NCBI GenBank assembly: GCA_018969295.1
Contig: JAGWYN010000097.1
Location: 1-6,359, forward strand
DNA: 6,359 nt
Direction: 5' to 3'
Source of the DNA: Chloroflexota bacterium
GTDB taxonomy: Bacteria; Chloroflexota; Anaerolineae; Caldilineales; Caldilineaceae
Shown here: piece by piece, positions 1 through 6,322 of the stretch
Numbering within the stretch: the first letter of the stretch is position 1
Layout: each line of letters starts with the position of its first letter
Position numbers and translations under genes: made by a program
Notes under the pieces: model-generated
Seen by the model: the letters and a program-made list of their open reading frames with translations, nothing else
Told to the model about the DNA's origin: nothing
Database searches by the model: none

Positions 1-1
1 G

Positions 2-1165
2 GGCGAACAGGAGAAGGGACGCGAACGCAAAACCGGCTACGACATCACCGTGGCCAGCGAAATCATGGCGATCCTGGCGCTGGCCACCTCGCTGAACGAT
101 ATGCGCGAACGTTTCGGCAGGATGGTAGTCGGGCTCGACCGCGCAGGCAACCCGGTGACCGCCGAAGACATCGGCGCAGCCGGTGCCCTGGCCGTGCTGA
201 TGAAAGATGCCATCAAGCCCAACTTGATGCAGACGATCGAGGGCACCCCGGCGCTGGTCCATGCCGGCCCCTTCGCCAACATCGCCCACGGCAATTCGTC
301 GATCGTCGCCGACCAGATCGCGCTCAAACTGGTGGGGGCAGACGGCTATGTGCTCACCGAAGCCGGCTTCGGCGCCGACATCGGCATGGAAAAGTTCTTC
401 AACATCAAATGTCGCTACAGCGGGCTGGTGCCCAACTGCGTGGTGCTGGTCGCCACAGTGCGGGCACTCAAGATGCACGGCGGCGGCCCCAAGGTGGTGG
501 CCGGCAAGGTGCTCGACAGCGCCTACACCCAGGAAAATCTGCCCCTGCTCGAGGCCGGCTGCGCCAACCTCACCGCCCATGTGCGCAATGCCCGCCGCTT
601 TGGGGTGCCTGTCGTCGTCGCCATCAACCGTTTCCACACCGACACCGAAGCTGAAATCGAACAGATCCGCCGCAAAGCGCTCGAGGCAGGCGCACACGAC
701 GCCGTCCCCTCCAACCACTGGGCCGAAGGAGGCGCCGGCGCCGTAGCACTGGCCAACGCTGTGGTCGCAGCCTGCCAACAGCCCTCCCACTTCCACTACC
801 TCTACCCGCTGGAACGCTCGATCAAAGAAAAGATCGAAACCATCGTGACCCAGATCTACAGCGGAGCCGGCGTCGAATACTCCGCCAAAGCCGAAGAACA
901 GATCGCAGCCTACACACGCGCCGGCTTCGACCACCTGCCAATCTGTATGGCCAAGACCCACCTGAGCATCAGCCACGACGCCGAATTGAAAGGGGCCCCG
1001 ACCGGTTTCATTGTTCCTGTGCGCGAAATCCGCGCCAGCGTCGGGGCCGGCTTTCTCTACCCGCTGCTGGGCACCCTGAGCACCATGCCCGGCCTCTCTG
1101 CCCGGCCAGCCTTCTTCGACATCGACATCGACCCTCTCACCGGCAAGGTGGTAGGCCTCTCCTGA
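2..1165 (+). CDS. fhs: Formate--tetrahydrofolate ligase (10-formyl-THF synthetase), 3' part only
   Basis: This enzyme makes 10-formyltetrahydrofolate from formate, tetrahydrofolate and ATP in the cytoplasm, feeding one-carbon metabolism. The reading frame is open from the window edge, so the gene is cut by the window and not broken. The 387 residues present compare with about 555 in the family, so the N-terminal ATP-binding P-loop part lies upstream. Family landmarks in order (fragment numbering) are TGYDITVASEIMAILALA near residues 12-29, PFANIAHGNSS from residue 90, VATVRALKMHGG from residue 150, PSNHWAEGGAGA near 233-244, CMAKTHLSIS near 318-327, and the C-terminal GAGFLYPLLG and MPGL stretch. 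The HGNSS segment differs slightly from the HGCNS that I recall as usual in the family. The GTG at 50 is an internal valine and not a start. Codon use matches the downstream genes. Identification is confident; subunit and kinetic details cannot be read here. Confidence 0.96.
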   Translation, partial: GEQEKGRERKTGYDITVASEIMAILALATSLNDMRERFGRMVVGLDRAGNPVTAEDIGAAGALAVLMKDAIKPNLMQTIEGTPALVHAGPFANIAHGNSSIVADQIALKLVGADGYVLTEAGFGADIGMEKFFNIKCRYSGLVPNCVVLVATVRALKMHGGGPKVVAGKVLDSAYTQENLPLLEAGCANLTAHVRNARRFGVPVVVAINRFHTDTEAEIEQIRRKALEAGAHDAVPSNHWAEGGAGAVALANAVVAACQQPSHFHYLYPLERSIKEKIETIVTQIYSGAGVEYSAKAEEQIAAYTRAGFDHLPICMAKTHLSISHDAELKGAPTGFIVPVREIRASVGAGFLYPLLGTLSTMPGLSARPAFFDIDIDPLTGKVVGLS

Positions 1166-1188
1166 ACGCTCCCCGATCCCAACAGACA

Positions 1189-1212
1189 GCCCTGCTGCGT
1201 CTGCAGCAGGGC
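1189..1212 (+). terminator. GC-rich hairpin after fhs
   Basis: A perfect 10-bp inverted repeat (GCCCTGCTGC and GCAGCAGGGC) encloses the 4-nt loop GTCT, starting 24 bp after the fhs stop. It has no T-run directly after it. A second, smaller hairpin with TTTT follows 11 bp later, so the two may work together to end fhs transcription. The fold is seen in the sequence; termination is inferred. Confidence 0.6.
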
Positions 1213-1223
1213 CTCCCCACAGC

Positions 1224-1240
1224 CAGGGCCTCCCTGTTTT
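1224..1240 (+). terminator. Small intrinsic-type terminator (CAGGG/CCCTG stem plus TTTT)
   Basis: A 5-bp stem, CAGGG-CCT-CCCTG, is followed immediately by TTTT at 1237-1240, the classic order for a rho-independent terminator on the plus strand. The stem is short and the T-run is only four, so it would be weak alone. It sits just past the stronger hairpin at 1189-1212 and before the candidate sigma-factor promoter, which suits an end point for fhs transcripts. Confidence 0.45.
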
Positions 1241-1259
1241 GCCGCCCCCCCAGCCCATT

Positions 1260-1287
1260 TTGCCAATCCGTCAGAATGCGCGACAAT
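1260..1287 (+). promoter_or_regulatory. Candidate sigma-70-type promoter for the sigma factor gene
   Basis: TTGCCA (1260-1265, five of six matches to TTGACA) is followed after 16 bp by GACAAT (1282-1287, four of six matches to TATAAT). Transcription would start near 1294, leaving a leader of about 45 nt to the TTG start. It lies just downstream of the fhs hairpins, where a promoter for the next unit is expected. This is pattern matching only. I saw no typical ECF promoter (GGAAC with CGT) in the 175-bp gap, so autoregulation is not evident. Confidence 0.3.
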
Positions 1288-1326
1288 TGCAGAGCGCGAC
1301 AAAGACGCTTTCCAACCGATCCTGCC

Positions 1327-1332
1327 GAGGAG
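1327..1332 (+). promoter_or_regulatory. Ribosome binding site GAGGAG deciding the sigma factor start
   Basis: GAGGAG lies 8 nt before an in-frame TTG at 1341. It is the only strong Shine-Dalgarno-like element upstream of the sigma domains in this frame. The frame has no ATG before the conserved domains other than one at 1239, which overlaps the terminator T-run, so this site supports the TTG start. Confidence 0.6.
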
Positions 1333-1340
1333 TTCCTACA

Positions 1341-2054
1341 TTGTCCAGGTGGCCTGGCAAACTCTTTTCTTATACCCCACGCAGCCCTGTGCCCGAAGAG
1401 CTGCTGGCCACAACCACTGCCCAGGAGCCAGCAGAGGAAGCTGAAGGAGCAGCCGAATCAGAAGCAGCCCTGGTCGAACGCGCCCGCAGCTGCCCCGCAG
1501 CCTTCGGCGAACTCTACGAACTCTATGTCGATCGAATTTATTCCTATATCTACCACCGGGTCGGAAACGTGCAAGACACCGAGGATCTGACCGCCCGCAC
1601 CTTCTACCGGGCGCTGGAAAAGCTCAACAGCTACGAAGACCGCGGGCTGCCCTTTTCCGCCTGGCTCTTCCGCATCGCCCACAACCTGGTCGCCAACTGG
1701 CACCGCGACCAAAGCCGCCGTCAGGTGTTTTCTATAGAGCGCTTCTGGGGGCGCAGCAGCGACGAGCCCCGCCCAGAACAGACTGTCGAAGCAGCCGCCG
1801 AACACAGAGAACTCTGGGAGGCGATCGAGCGGCTGCCCGAGGAACGGCGCAACCTGCTCCGCTACAAACTCAACACCACGCTGTCCAATCTGGAGATCGG
1901 CGAATTGATGAACAAAAGTGAGAGCGCCATCAAATCCTTGTATTTTCGGACACTTGCCGCACTGCGCAAGGATCTGGAAGAGCGTGGATGGGGGACCCCC
2001 ACCGCCGAACCCGCCACCGCCAGGCCCGCCCACACCGAACAACAGCCAACATGA
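1341..2054 (+). CDS. ECF-type RNA polymerase sigma factor (sigma-70 family)
   Basis: A group 4 (ECF) sigma factor that would direct RNA polymerase to a small set of promoters, in the cytoplasm. From the TTG start it is 237 residues. Residues about 52-125 form the sigma-2 region, with AFGELYELYVDRIYSYIYHR, the acidic DTEDLTARTFYRAL helix and PFSAWLFRIAHNLVANWHRD. After a linker, residues about 157-213 form sigma-4, with AIERLPEERRNLL and the helix-turn-helix LSNLEIGELMNKSESAIKSL. No sigma-1.1 or sigma-3 domain is present, as expected for ECF. The first 50 residues are an extra tail rich in Glu and Ala, and the last 20 are a Pro/Thr/Ala-rich tail. The start rests on GAGGAG 8 nt before the TTG; the alternatives are ATG 1239 and GTG 1389, neither with a comparable binding site. 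Its stop overlaps the next gene as ATGA, which suggests translational coupling to that small membrane protein. Target promoters and signal are unknown. Confidence 0.9.
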   Translation: MSRWPGKLFSYTPRSPVPEELLATTTAQEPAEEAEGAAESEAALVERARSCPAAFGELYELYVDRIYSYIYHRVGNVQDTEDLTARTFYRALEKLNSYEDRGLPFSAWLFRIAHNLVANWHRDQSRRQVFSIERFWGRSSDEPRPEQTVEAAAEHRELWEAIERLPEERRNLLRYKLNTTLSNLEIGELMNKSESAIKSLYFRTLAALRKDLEERGWGTPTAEPATARPAHTEQQPT

Positions 2055-2251
2055 AAGAACCGTGGACTGACAGCCAACTCCCGCTCGTTGCCCCAGATGC
2101 CCAGTTCCGCCAGGAGCTGCACCGCGCCCTGCAGGATACCCACCAGCGCCGACAACAGCGCCGACAGCCGTTCCGTACCTCGCGGCTGCTGTGGGTGCTG
2201 CTCGCCTGCGCGCTCGCCGGTGGGCTCTACTGGCGCAGACAGAAGCTGTAA
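2051..2251 (+). CDS. 66-residue single-span membrane protein, possible sigma-factor partner
   Basis: I do not recognise a named family. The protein starts MKEPWTDSQLPLVAPDAQF. Residues 18-31 (DAQFRQELHRALQD) look like a short amphipathic helix, followed by a very basic stretch with six arginines at about 33-42. One hydrophobic segment, SRLLWVLLACALAGGLYW (about 44-61), precedes a short basic tail, RRQKL. No zinc-binding HxxxCxxC motif is present, so it is not a classic ZAS anti-sigma factor. The ATG shares ATGA with the sigma factor stop and has no good ribosome binding site of its own, which points to translational coupling. An in-frame ATG at 1988 would add 21 residues inside the sigma gene and is less likely. 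By position it could tether or restrain the sigma factor at the membrane; this is inference. Positive charge on both sides of the span leaves the orientation open. Confidence 0.7.
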   Translation: MKEPWTDSQLPLVAPDAQFRQELHRALQDTHQRRQQRRQPFRTSRLLWVLLACALAGGLYWRRQKL

Positions 2252-2265
2252 GAATTCGATCGATT

Positions 2266-2294
2266 CACAGAGACCTTCACAAACCCACAGAGAC
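2266..2294 (+). repeat. Two direct copies of CACAGAGAC, 20 bp apart
   Basis: CACAGAGAC occurs at 2266-2274 and again at 2286-2294, in the 47-bp gap between the small membrane protein and the glycosidase gene. The start-to-start distance is 20 bp, about two DNA turns, so both copies would face the same side of the helix. The second copy ends 4 nt before the glycosidase ATG and includes the GAGA that would have to act as its ribosome binding site. It could be a protein-binding site or chance. Confidence 0.5.
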
Positions 2295-2298
2295 AACC

Positions 2299-4944
2299 AT
2301 GGCGCCAATCGAGACCCTTTACCTGATCCACCACAGCCACACCGACATCGGCTACACCCACGACCAACCCATCGTCTTCGACCTGCACGAACGCTTTCTC
2401 AGCGAGGCGCTCACCCTGGCAGAACGCAGCGCCGACCGCGACAGTGACGGCGCTTTTCGATGGACTGTCGAGAACACCTATGTGCTCGACCGCTGGCTGC
2501 AGCACGCCTCGACCGCCGAGATCGAACGCTTTCAGGCGCTGGAACGGGCCGGCCGGATCGAGGTGACCGGGATGTACGCCAATCTCACACCGCTGTTCGA
2601 CACCGACCAGCTGGTCGAAAGCCTGCAGACAGTCGGGCGGCTGCGCCGCGACTACGGTTTCTCCATCTCCTCCGCCATGAACTGCGATGTCAACGGCGAA
2701 AGCTGGCCATTGGTCGACCTGCTGCTCGATGCCGGCATCGAAGGCTTCACCATGGCCATCAACACCCACTTCGGTGGCGCGCCCTTCGTACGCCCCAACA
2801 CCTTCTTCTGGCAGGGGCCAAGCGGGCGCTCGATCCTCGCCTACAATGGCTGGCCGTACTACCAAGGCTGGCGCCTCGGGATCGGACGCAGCCAGGAAGA
2901 GTTTGAAACGGTCTGGTGGCCGCGCGTGCAGGCCTGGCTCGACACGATCGGCTACCCGCTCCCTTCGCTCATGATCCAGAGCTACCATCCTTTCGGCGAC
3001 AACGGGTCGGCCTTTGCTGGTTTCAGCGACTGGATCGATGCGTGGAACGCCACCGGCAAGGGTCCCCACATTCGCTTCGCCACCCCGCGCCAGTGGTGGG
3101 CCGCGGTCAAAGAGCACGCAGCGCAGCTCCCCACCCACCGCGGGGACTGGACCGACTTTTGGAATTTTGGCTGTGCCAGCAGCGCACGCGAGCAGACCCT
3201 CAACCGTCAGAGTCGGCTGCGCCTGCGCACAGCCGACGCCCTGGCGGCTGCCAGCCTGGCCGCCCCCGACCGCTGGCTGCAGCGGTCCTGGCAGCTCTAC
3301 CGGCAGCAGGCCTGGGACCATCTGATGTTTTGGGACGAACATACCTGGGGCGCCGATATTGCTGTCGCCCGGCCAGACAGCGACGACACCCTCTCCCAGT
3401 GGAACCACAAAGCCCACTATGCCTTCCAGGCTCGCAGCCTGAGCCTGCTGCTGCAGCGCGATGCACTGGCTGCGCTGGCCCAGCAGGTCGAACGTGCCAC
3501 AGCCGCCGACCTGCTGCTCGTCAACCCGCTGCCCTGGGAACGCACGCTGAGCGGCGATGTGTCCGACTGGGTGCTCACCCAGCGCGGGAGCGCAGACGAT
3601 TCGACCGCCGGACGCCATTTCCAGGATCGCGAGCCCCATGTGCGTCGACGCCAGGCGCACAACGCCGACACGTCGATCGACCTGGACGCAGAACACACCC
3701 TGCTCCCCCCGACCACCGTGCCAGCCTTCGGCTACACAGTGGTGCCCCGCAGCCAGCTGCGCACCTACAAGCTGGGAGATGCAGCCAGCGAAGACGCCCA
3801 CGTCGAGACCGATTTCTGCCAGTTTTCTTTCAACACCGAACAGGGGGGGGTGACCCGCTGGTTCGACAAACAGCTGCACCACGAATGGGTCGATCCAGAC
3901 GCCGGCTACGCCCTCAACACCTTTGTCCATGAAGAAGTCGCCGACCACGCCCACCCCTGGCCGCGCCAACGCCTCTTTGAGATGCACTGGGATGCCGAAG
4001 TCGTCGAGCTGGACCGCGGCTGGAAGAGCGGCTGGCGCGCCCGCCGCCGCACCCCCACCACCCTCCTGGCCCACCACGTCTTCCGGCTGCCCACCGGGAT
4101 CCGGGTGGTGCAGGAGCTGGAGGCCCCCGGCATCGCAGGAACCTTGGTGCAAACAACCTTTCTGCCCTACAACGCGCCCTGGGTCGAGTTCAACGCCCGC
4201 TGGCACCTCTCCAGCACCACGCACCCAGAGTCGACCTACCTGGCCTATCCCTTCAACCTGCCTCTGGCCGTCCCCCATCTGGATCTCGGCGGCCAGGCGA
4301 TCCAGCCCGGCGCCGACCAGCTCCCTGGGGTCTGCTTCGACTACTATACTGTGCAAAATTGGGTCGATTTCAACAACGGCCTGCTCGGCGTGACCGTCGC
4401 CACCCCGGACAACCCGATGGTTCAGCTAGGCGGGTTTCACTTCGGGGACAACCAGTCCAGCTTCAACCTGACCCGCGCGCTGCTGCTGGGCTGGGTCACC
4501 AATACCTACTGGGAAACCAATTTCCGTGCCCATCAGCCAGGGCAGGTGAGCGCCCGCTACCGTGTGCTGCCCTACGCTGGCCCGTTCAACGAAGCCAACG
4601 CCCACCGCTTCGGGCTCGACGCAGCCCACGACACGCTGCTGCTCCAACAGCTCGGCGAGCCAGCCCCGCAGAGCCGGTGGCCCACCCGCGGGTCGCTGCT
4701 TTCGCTGCCCGAACTCCCTGTGCTCACCCTGCACGTCAAGCCAGCCCCAGAGGGCACCGTCGTGCGCCTGCTCAATACCAGCGACAGCCCCCAGCAGGCG
4801 ACGATCCGCGCCGGGCTGCTCAGTTTCCAGAGCGCCCACCGCTGCGATCTCTTCGAACAGCCAGAAGCCGAGCTGGCAGTCACACAAAACCAGCTCTCGC
4901 TGGAACTGGCCCCCCGCCAGGTTGTCACTGTCAAACTTTGCTAG
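2299..4944 (+). CDS. GH38 alpha-mannosidase-like glycoside hydrolase
   Basis: A predicted retaining, zinc-dependent glycosidase of family GH38, which typically removes alpha-linked mannose. At 881 residues it is within the family's usual range. The N-terminal catalytic domain shows HHSHTDIGYTHDQ (H14 and D16 match the two zinc ligands of the classic HSHxDPGW motif), NCDVNGESW (D130 is the likely nucleophile and third ligand), SYHPFGDNG (D234 is a candidate acid/base) and FWDEHTWGAD (H348 is the likely fourth zinc ligand). A helical region (about 275-400) and a beta-rich C-terminal half, with VNPLPWERTL near 410 at the join, complete the fold. No signal peptide or membrane span is seen, so it is probably cytoplasmic and acts on imported oligosaccharides. 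The ATG at 2299 is chosen because upstream in-frame starts overlap the preceding gene and the HHSHTD motif begins 10 residues in. Its ribosome binding site is weak (GAGA), which may mean coupling to upstream translation. Exact sugar and linkage are not readable. Confidence 0.88.
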   Translation: MAPIETLYLIHHSHTDIGYTHDQPIVFDLHERFLSEALTLAERSADRDSDGAFRWTVENTYVLDRWLQHASTAEIERFQALERAGRIEVTGMYANLTPLFDTDQLVESLQTVGRLRRDYGFSISSAMNCDVNGESWPLVDLLLDAGIEGFTMAINTHFGGAPFVRPNTFFWQGPSGRSILAYNGWPYYQGWRLGIGRSQEEFETVWWPRVQAWLDTIGYPLPSLMIQSYHPFGDNGSAFAGFSDWIDAWNATGKGPHIRFATPRQWWAAVKEHAAQLPTHRGDWTDFWNFGCASSAREQTLNRQSRLRLRTADALAAASLAAPDRWLQRSWQLYRQQAWDHLMFWDEHTWGADIAVARPDSDDTLSQWNHKAHYAFQARSLSLLLQRDALAALAQQVERATAADLLLVNPLPWERTLSGDVSDWVLTQRGSADDSTAGRHFQDREPHVRRRQAHNADTSIDLDAEHTLLPPTTVPAFGYTVVPRSQLRTYKLGDAASEDAHVETDFCQFSFNTEQGGVTRWFDKQLHHEWVDPDAGYALNTFVHEEVADHAHPWPRQRLFEMHWDAEVVELDRGWKSGWRARRRTPTTLLAHHVFRLPTGIRVVQELEAPGIAGTLVQTTFLPYNAPWVEFNARWHLSSTTHPESTYLAYPFNLPLAVPHLDLGGQAIQPGADQLPGVCFDYYTVQNWVDFNNGLLGVTVATPDNPMVQLGGFHFGDNQSSFNLTRALLLGWVTNTYWETNFRAHQPGQVSARYRVLPYAGPFNEANAHRFGLDAAHDTLLLQQLGEPAPQSRWPTRGSLLSLPELPVLTLHVKPAPEGTVVRLLNTSDSPQQATIRAGLLSFQSAHRCDLFEQPEAELAVTQNQLSLELAPRQVVTVKLC

Positions 4945-4948
4945 GATG

Positions 4949-4985
4949 TGCGGTGCAGGGCAGCAGACTGCTGCCCTGCACCGCA
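4949..4985 (+). terminator. Perfect 18-bp inverted repeat after the glycosidase gene
   Basis: Two 18-nt arms, starting TGCGGTGCAGGG and ending CCCTGCACCGCA, are exactly complementary around a single central A at 4967. As RNA this would fold as about 17 bp with a 3-nt loop, starting 5 bp after the glycosidase stop. There is no T-run on either strand beside it. It lies between convergent genes and could stop transcripts from the left, and possibly those from the right. The fold is certain; the role is inferred. Confidence 0.65.
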
Positions 4986-5250
4986 GTGCGCCCATGGGGT
5001 CTACAGTCACGCGCCCCGACGGGGCGAAAAATGGACCACTCAGCGAAAACCCCTTGTCGCCTAAATAGCAGGTTGTTTCGGGCCACCTGTACTCGCCGAT
5101 CTCGCTCACTGCTTGCATAGTGTCGGCGGCGCTGTCGAAGCGCCGGCTGGGCAGTTGCTCCAGCGTCGCCACCAGGTTGATAGAGCTACTGGTGCGCAGT
5201 GACACGACCTCCGATCGACTGGTCTTCTCGGTCCCAGTAGGTCGGCAGCC
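4986..5250. other. Convergent intergenic region without a confident gene
   Basis: These 265 bp separate the glycosidase hairpin from the stop of the minus-strand regulator. They hold two short perfect inverted repeats: CGCCCCG-A-CGGGGCG (5012-5026) and CGGCGCT-GTCGA-AGCGCCG (5127-5145). Neither is followed by a T-run in a direction that would make a clear terminator, though the second could slow minus-strand transcripts about 105 nt after the regulator's stop. On the minus strand the regulator's own frame stays open from just after its TGA through this region. The codons there end mostly in G or C, so part may be a decayed or former 3' extension. I recognise no protein family in it. Confidence 0.5.
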
Positions 5251-6303
5251 TCAGCAGAGTTCCCAAGTCTCCATCAGGTGCTGCACCTGGGGCCAGGAGT
5301 TGACGTGGAAACTGTGCTGGGAGTCATAGTCACAGGCAAAGTAGACCCGCTGTCGAGTGTTCGATTGGAGACCGGCAGCGACTTCGGGGTTAGAGGTGGC
5401 CAGGATGTCCCAGACAACTAGCGTGTAGTTGACGGGATAGTCGATACCCGGCACCTTCACGCTCACTGTGTTGATCGGGCGAGGGACGGTAAAGACTTTG
5501 GAGCCATTGACCATCACGGCGCGGGGTACGCCAATGTTTTGGTAGGGCAACGAAAAGGTTGTGAGGGGACGCCACCACTTGTGTACGTCTGCATCGTGAT
5601 CCCGGGAGAGCGCCACCATCGCTTGGTGCAGCGCCCGCACCTGCACGGTGAACATGTATGGGTAGGTGTATTCGCTCTCAAAAAAGTAGACGAGGGTCGG
5701 GGGGACGAAAAAGCTGTCCTGGCTGTGGGCGATACGCACGGGTGAATCCAGCGGAATGTTGGCTGCCATCGAGTGCCATCCCTCCCAACCCTGGAGAAAC
5801 TTAGCGTCTGGGGCAATTTTATAAAGGCTAAGTTTGGTCTGGTTGAGGACATGGACAAACCACAGGTCGTCCATGATCAGGGCCGGGCGCTTCTCGTTGG
5901 CGAGTTGGTCCACCAGTTCGGCAAGCGCAGCCGGACGGTGCCGGTTGGACGGGTGAATGTCCTCAAAGTTCAGGGCGGCAATGCTGCTGGTCCGCTTGCG
6001 CACCTTGACCATTCCCTTTTCGGCATAGAGCCGCTTAAGCATCTGCACCTGGGTCGGCTTGATCGGCATCTGGACCGCATCGGCAGCCTGAAGCATCTCG
6101 AGGTAGCGGTCGAAGGGCTGTCGCCCGATCCGGTTTTGTTTCTCAAAGTCCTCGGTGATGCTGCGCGTGGCGCGCATGCCGATGCGCTGCGCCATCTCGC
6201 TGCCGCTGAGGGCACGCACTTCACGGACGCGTTTGCAGAGCGCGCCCAGATGTGGGATGTCATCTAGACCAAACGAGTGCGAAAATAAGATGTCCTCATT
6301 CAC
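5251..6303 (-). CDS. XRE-type helix-turn-helix regulator with MmyB/PAS-like sensor region
   Basis: A predicted DNA-binding transcription regulator of 350 residues. Residues about 19-75 form an XRE-like helix-turn-helix: LGALCKRVREVRALSGSEMA, then RIGMRATRSITEDFEKQNRI. After a basic linker (about 90-105, KVRKR), residues about 127-185 (LAELVDQLANEKRPALIMDD, LWFVHVLNQ, WEGWHSMAANIPLDSPVR) resemble in order the MmyB-like ligand-binding/PAS fold. The aromatic-rich rest to the C-terminus (FFVPPTLVYFFESEYTYPYM, HKWWRPL) may belong to the same sensor. No enzyme motif or membrane span is seen. The start is the GTG at 6303, with GAGG 7 nt upstream. A GTG at 6342 would add 13 residues but has a poorer site and would put an inverted repeat inside the gene. 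Base composition is lower in GC than in the left-hand genes, which hints at separate origin. The ligand and target genes are unknown; the helix-turn-helix is firmer than the sensor call. Confidence 0.75.
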   Translation of the reverse strand: MNEDILFSHSFGLDDIPHLGALCKRVREVRALSGSEMAQRIGMRATRSITEDFEKQNRIGRQPFDRYLEMLQAADAVQMPIKPTQVQMLKRLYAEKGMVKVRKRTSSIAALNFEDIHPSNRHRPAALAELVDQLANEKRPALIMDDLWFVHVLNQTKLSLYKIAPDAKFLQGWEGWHSMAANIPLDSPVRIAHSQDSFFVPPTLVYFFESEYTYPYMFTVQVRALHQAMVALSRDHDADVHKWWRPLTTFSLPYQNIGVPRAVMVNGSKVFTVPRPINTVSVKVPGIDYPVNYTLVVWDILATSNPEVAAGLQSNTRQRVYFACDYDSQHSFHVNSWPQVQHLMETWELC

Positions 6304-6310
6304 GGCATTA

Positions 6311-6314
6311 CCTC
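6311..6314 (-). promoter_or_regulatory. Ribosome binding site GAGG deciding the regulator start
   Basis: On the minus strand GAGG (within ACGAGGTAA) lies 7 nt before the GTG at 6303. This spacing is ideal, while the alternative GTG at 6342 has only a weak GGAT-like sequence nearby. It supports a 350-residue product over a 363-residue one. Confidence 0.55.
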
Positions 6315-6322
6315 GTCGTTGT

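Noticed and set aside
523..756. Short minus-strand frame inside fhs, and the similar frames at 37-327 and 261-746.
   Set aside because: All overlap the conserved fhs coding frame and show only low-complexity Ala/Pro/Ser/Arg sequence.
1341..1376. TTGTCC with TATACC as a promoter just inside the sigma gene.
   Set aside because: The spacing is about 24 bp, too long for a sigma-70 promoter, and it would lie downstream of the best-supported start codon.
1458..2042. A 194-codon minus-strand open frame opposite the sigma factor.
   Set aside because: Gly/Val-rich antisense shadow of a gene with clear sigma-2 and sigma-4 motifs.
2227..4356. A 709-codon open frame on the minus strand.
   Set aside because: It lies wholly antisense to the GH38 gene, whose motifs are unmistakable. 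Its Gly/Val-rich product is a mirror of GC-rich codon bias, with no recognisable domain.
5012..5026. CGCCCCG-A-CGGGGCG as a terminator.
   Set aside because: It is followed by A residues on the plus strand, so the T-run would precede the stem on the minus strand. The order is wrong for intrinsic termination in either direction.
4426..5205. A 259-codon open frame on the minus strand starting at a GTG.
   Set aside because: More than half is antisense to the glycosidase and it runs through the hairpin. The GGAGG before its GTG is only 2 nt away, too close to serve. Only the part above about 5010 may carry old coding signal, and that is reported separately.
5251..5253. Selenocysteine read-through at the regulator's TGA, since the frame continues and a Cys precedes it.
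   Set aside because: No convincing SECIS-type hairpin was seen just downstream, and the protein is a helix-turn-helix regulator with no redox motif.
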